Assembly: GCA_036971475.1 (NCBI GenBank)
Contig: JBAIZL010000002.1
Span: forward strand, 133,622,240 to 133,686,239
From: Prosapia bicincta
Taxonomy: Eukaryota > Arthropoda > Insecta > Hemiptera > Cercopidae
Length of the DNA stretch: 64,000 nucleotides
Direction: 5' to 3'
Made by a program: the position numbers and the translations under genes. This document shows, one piece after another, positions 60,645-64,000 of the stretch. The notes beneath the pieces are model-generated. The model saw nothing but the letters and a program-made list of their open reading frames with translations, made no database searches and was not told the DNA's origin. Positions within the stretch are counted from its first letter, which is position 1, and each line of letters opens with the position of its first letter.

Positions 60645-60812
60645 ATAGAATATTTCTCTCATATTTCTTTTTGTGTTTTCTCTCTGATTGACAAAGACCA
60701 CTGTGTGGTTGAAATATATCATTGGTTAAGTGCTTTTATGTGTTTATATTTCAAGACTACAGAGTGGACTGTTACTAAGAAGTCTGTCAGTCTCCTAGTC
60801 CAAAGAATCTAT
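60645..60812 (+). repeat. Family C half-repeat
   Basis: Right arm only: tctgattgacaaagaccact, gtggttgaaatatatcattg, ctgtcagtctcctagtcc, followed by a short (TA)n. Confidence 0.75.
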
Positions 60813-60829
60813 ATATATATATATATATA

Positions 60830-60917
60830 TTGTACGTTGTCCATTATTTTTCCGTTGCACTGACTTTATGAAGTTGATATATTGCTAAAAGTATTTATAA
60901 TAGTAATATATCAACTT

Positions 60918-60977
<60 letters not shown>

Positions 60978-61113
60978 CACTGTGATTCGACAATGGTCAT
61001 CACACAAGGTAAAATCATTGCACTTAATGGTGGATAAAATTACTTACAATAGTAATATATTAACTTCATAAAGTCAGGGCAACGGAAAAACAATGGATAA
61101 CGTAAAATATCAA

Positions 61114-61116
<3 letters not shown>
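60830..61116. mobile_element. Family B fragments around (TA)n
   Basis: A minus end (gtccattatttttccgttgc), a (TA)n tract (about 60920-60976), then a plus end (gattcgacaatggtcatcac ... atatcaagaa). The plus copy has lost the aagtgaccgaaagg part of its hairpin. Confidence 0.65.

Positions 61117-61207
<91 letters not shown>
61117..61207. repeat. (TA)n microsatellite, longest in window
   Basis: About 90 bp of TA directly after the family B terminus atatcaagaa. Confidence 0.95.
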
Positions 61208-61210
<3 letters not shown>

Positions 61211-61259
61211 GTTATTATTATAACTTGTAAATATATATATAATATGTAACATGCTAAAT

Positions 61260-63030
61260 AATTTTTTTTACAAATTAGAATGTTTCATAAATATTTGTTA
61301 TTTAGTTTATTTTTTTTTAGTGTAAAATCAGCCTTGTTTGAAAGACATTTTTGTTTATAAAAATGTTTCATGACAATGCTAGTCAAAATGATGTTAAAAA
61401 GTAGTAACCAATGAAAGGCCTTTTTCTGAATATACAAGGGTGGAGAGACTCAGAACCATGTGCCAGGTTACAGTGAGAAAAACCGTTTCATCTATTTTCC
61501 ACTAGCTACGCTGGACAGAGGACATACATGGGTTTACAGTCGTTAAATTATGTGTTAAACTTTTATTAACTTAATTTTTAAAATTTACTAACAACGGGAA
61601 ATATTTTAGTTTATTATTTTCAAAATTTATATATGTTATAAAGGCGAACTTGTGTAAATTATTATATGTCCTAACAAAAGCCACGTAAGTTTAAGTGATT
61701 GCCAAGGTATTTTTTAATTTAATTTTTTTATATTTTTCAATACATACAAATCAGTAAATATAGAATACCAGCGTGCATTAACCTAGCATTGTCATAAACA
61801 TTTGTAAATGACATGAACTTTTTACATTTTTTTATTCATGATGTTAAACATGTAAAATAACAATGTTTTAAAGTGTAATATTTTAATTGTTTCAAAGTTA
61901 AATCTTTTTTGTAAATACAAACAAGAATTTTAATATAACTTATCTTCTTTAGAACGATTTGGATAGACAGATAAAGCTGCTTAAACCTAATTGTAAGATA
62001 CAATTGTTAAGGAAAACAATTGACCCAGTGAGTCTTATCTTGGTATAAATAATAATGATAGTGGATAATGGTAATTAAGTTTTTTTTAATAAATTAAAGC
62101 ACACTACCATTAAAAAATTACTGAGGGTTACAATATACAATAGAACTAAAAATAAGAAAGGTATATGAACCAAACCAAAACTAAGTAGAAGTCTGACAGG
62201 TTATTTTCTTAGCCTAAGTTTATGCATTACTAGACCAAGCTCCAAAAATGATTTTTAAGATATCGCCTGTCAAAGCTTATTTACTTAATGTTAGATCTAG
62301 GATTGACACTCAGTTTCTTTTATTTTTTCATTACAATCTAATGCAAGAACAGTGTGCATTATTTTTCTACTATAGTTTCAATGCTTCTCTACCACAATTT
62401 GCAGTTATCTCAATTTTCAGTTGCGTAACGTAGGACATTTTTTTTCTCCTGGCTTACATAGGCCTGCAGTAATGTATTGACTCTATTACAATTATATCAA
62501 CAAAATCATTCCTTTACATCGCCATATTTATTTTCGGAGAGTAGAAAACACTCACTCTTATTATTGGTCGGGGAATTTGCCAACAATCTAATGTCTAGTA
62601 TTTTGTCTCCAAATTGTTATTTGAACTAAAACATTCATGATCTAACTAATAAATATTAAACGGACAAGGGACACCCATTTGAGCTTAGAATCACAAAAAT
62701 AACATAAAACAGCACAACAAAGCCAACATTACACTGGAAAGTAGTTATTACAGTATTAAATCGATGTCAGTTGCGATTGTGGTGAACACGCGTTTTTATT
62801 TGCAAACAGTTAGTAATAAACATATTACTGCTTATTGGTCATTACCCAGATGCAAACAATAAATCAATAGTTTGTGTAAATTACAGTAACATACATTGAG
62901 TGGTTGCTAAGCAACACAACTATAAAGTGATGCGTTGTGAACTTTGATTTTATCTACAAAATCTATACAGAGCACAGTAGGGTAATTATAATAAATAAAG
63001 AAACACCTTTGCTACAAATATTTAAACACC
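61260..63030. other. AT-rich DNA, nothing recognised
   Basis: No frame, repeat family or RNA gene supported. Confidence 0.4.
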
Positions 63031-63041
63031 CTTGATGTACA

Positions 63042-64000
63042 AAGGAGTTCAACGTACCAAACAAGTTGATCAGACTGATCAACATGACATTGTATGATAA
63101 TGACGGCAAAGTTGTCATAGGCGGCGGTATTAGTCCCGAATTCCCTATTCTGACTGGCGTGAGACAAGGCGATGCCATGTCTGCTATCCTCTTCAATCTC
63201 TCCGTAATGGCGTTTTGAGGAGGATTAACGTTTCAGGGTATATTATGCATTCATGTAGTCAAATATGTGCATATGCTGATGACATATGCTTGGTTGCCAG
63301 AAATATTCCATCGCTCAAAGAAACTTTTAATATAATCAATAATGAAAACAAAAAGATAGGTCTCTGCATAAATGAGGGAAAAACTAAATATATGAGTAGA
63401 AGCAGAGGGCGTAGCAGTACTACTATAGATATCGATGGATATTAATTTGAAAAAGTAAAAAGTTTCACATATTTGGGCTCAGAAGTGAATGATGAAAATA
63501 AAACAATAAATGAAGTCCAGAAAAGAATAATGACAGCTAACAGAGCATACTTCGCAAATATAAAGCTTTTTAAAAATAGGCTATTGTCTCAAACCACTAA
63601 GGTACGACTCTATAAAACCTTAATTCGGCCAGTCCTAACGTATGGAGCGGAGACGTGGACTTTAACCGCCGCGATAAAAAATCAGTTGACATTGTTTGAG
63701 CGTAAGCTTTTAAGAAAAATGTATGGTCCGGTCCATGATGTACAGACAAATGTGTGGAAGCTTCAATCTAATGCCTAGTTGTATTCCTTATACAAAGACG
63801 CAAATGTGGTCCATTTTATTAAAACACGTCTAGAATGGTTGAGTCACATCATAAGAATGCCCACCAATAGAATACCGAACAAACTTTTACATGGCACTAT
63901 GATTGGCAAAAGAAGAGTTGGTCGACCAAGAAAACGATGGCTACAGGACCTTGAGGAAGATTTAAGGGTACTCGGCATTACAGCATGGAAACAGAAGGCT
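63042..64000 (+). pseudogene. Non-LTR retrotransposon reverse transcriptase fossil (runs off window)
   Basis: Plus-strand pieces follow the order of a non-LTR reverse transcriptase: VPNKLIRLINMTL, then PILTGVRQGDAMSAILFNL (motif B region), a frame change near 63213, CAYADDICLVA (YADD active site, about 63265), KSFTYLGSEV after a stop at 63443-63445, RLYKTLIRPVLTYGAETWTL, a further stop near 63776, WLSHIIRM and RRVGRPRKRWLQDLEEDL. The order and tail resemble RTE/jockey-like elements common in insects. Two in-frame stops and at least one frameshift mean it is dead; its 3' end is beyond 64000. Confidence 0.85.

Larger units (their letters stand above)
57015..64000 (-). other. Presumed upstream dia intron (open at window end)
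   Basis: No further Dia exon could be recognised in 7 kb. Contents: mariner fossil (57430-58465), AT-rich DNA, family E pair (59640-59890), Penelope-type B and C repeats (60182-61100), and a non-LTR fossil at the end. Confidence 0.6.

Noticed and set aside
63042..64000. Functional reverse transcriptase gene
   Set aside because: Two in-frame stops and at least one frame change within under 1 kb; treated as a fossil.

Overview
The window is AT-rich, repeat-dense animal DNA, most likely from an insect. The protein-coding anchor is a formin whose exons follow the insect Diaphanous (Dia) architecture. The mobile elements also fit an arthropod nuclear genome: two Penelope-like families, mariner, pogo/Tigger, piggyBac-like, hAT-like and non-LTR elements. 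I cannot name the species or order. I see no tRNA, rRNA or CRISPR.

Host gene. Twelve coding exons of a diaphanous orthologue lie on the minus strand between 57014 and 19271. They encode, in order, the end of FH3/DID, a short coiled coil, a polyproline FH1, the FH2 domain and a C-terminal DAD ending in a true stop. Every junction has an AG acceptor and GT donor, and all phases match. The summed coding length (2163 nt) is a multiple of three, giving 720 residues plus stop. The N-terminal GTPase-binding part and the start codon are not found; they probably lie beyond 64000 after an intron of at least 7 kb. No second host gene was recognised.

Layout. 1-415: end of a pogo-like MITE. 1500-3650: 114-bp tandem array that looks derived from the 3' coding end of a non-LTR retrotransposon, followed by a 43-bp array. 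4500-10000: nested, head-to-head nest of Penelope-like elements, including one long intact ORF with reverse transcriptase and GIY-YIG endonuclease domains, punctuated by (TA)n tracts. 10000-19270: intergenic DNA with a 390-bp tandem duplication, a mariner fossil, a piggyBac-like MITE and a Tigger fossil. 19271-57014: the dia exons, with introns full of transposon remains. 57015-62900: presumed dia intron with a mariner fossil and more Penelope-type fold-backs. 63042-64000: decayed non-LTR reverse transcriptase running off the window.

Most interesting signal. Many short fold-back repeats carry a core of the form CUGANGA - hairpin - GAAA, the catalytic core of hammerhead ribozymes, which are known from Penelope-like elements. 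Three copies (29156-29198, 40009-40045, 59678-59719, all minus) also have a paired helix I, a minimal and mostly self-complementary helix III and a permitted cleavage nucleotide. All three lie on the same strand as dia, so they would be present in its pre-mRNA if that intron assignment is right. Other copies show graded decay. Activity is inferred, not shown.
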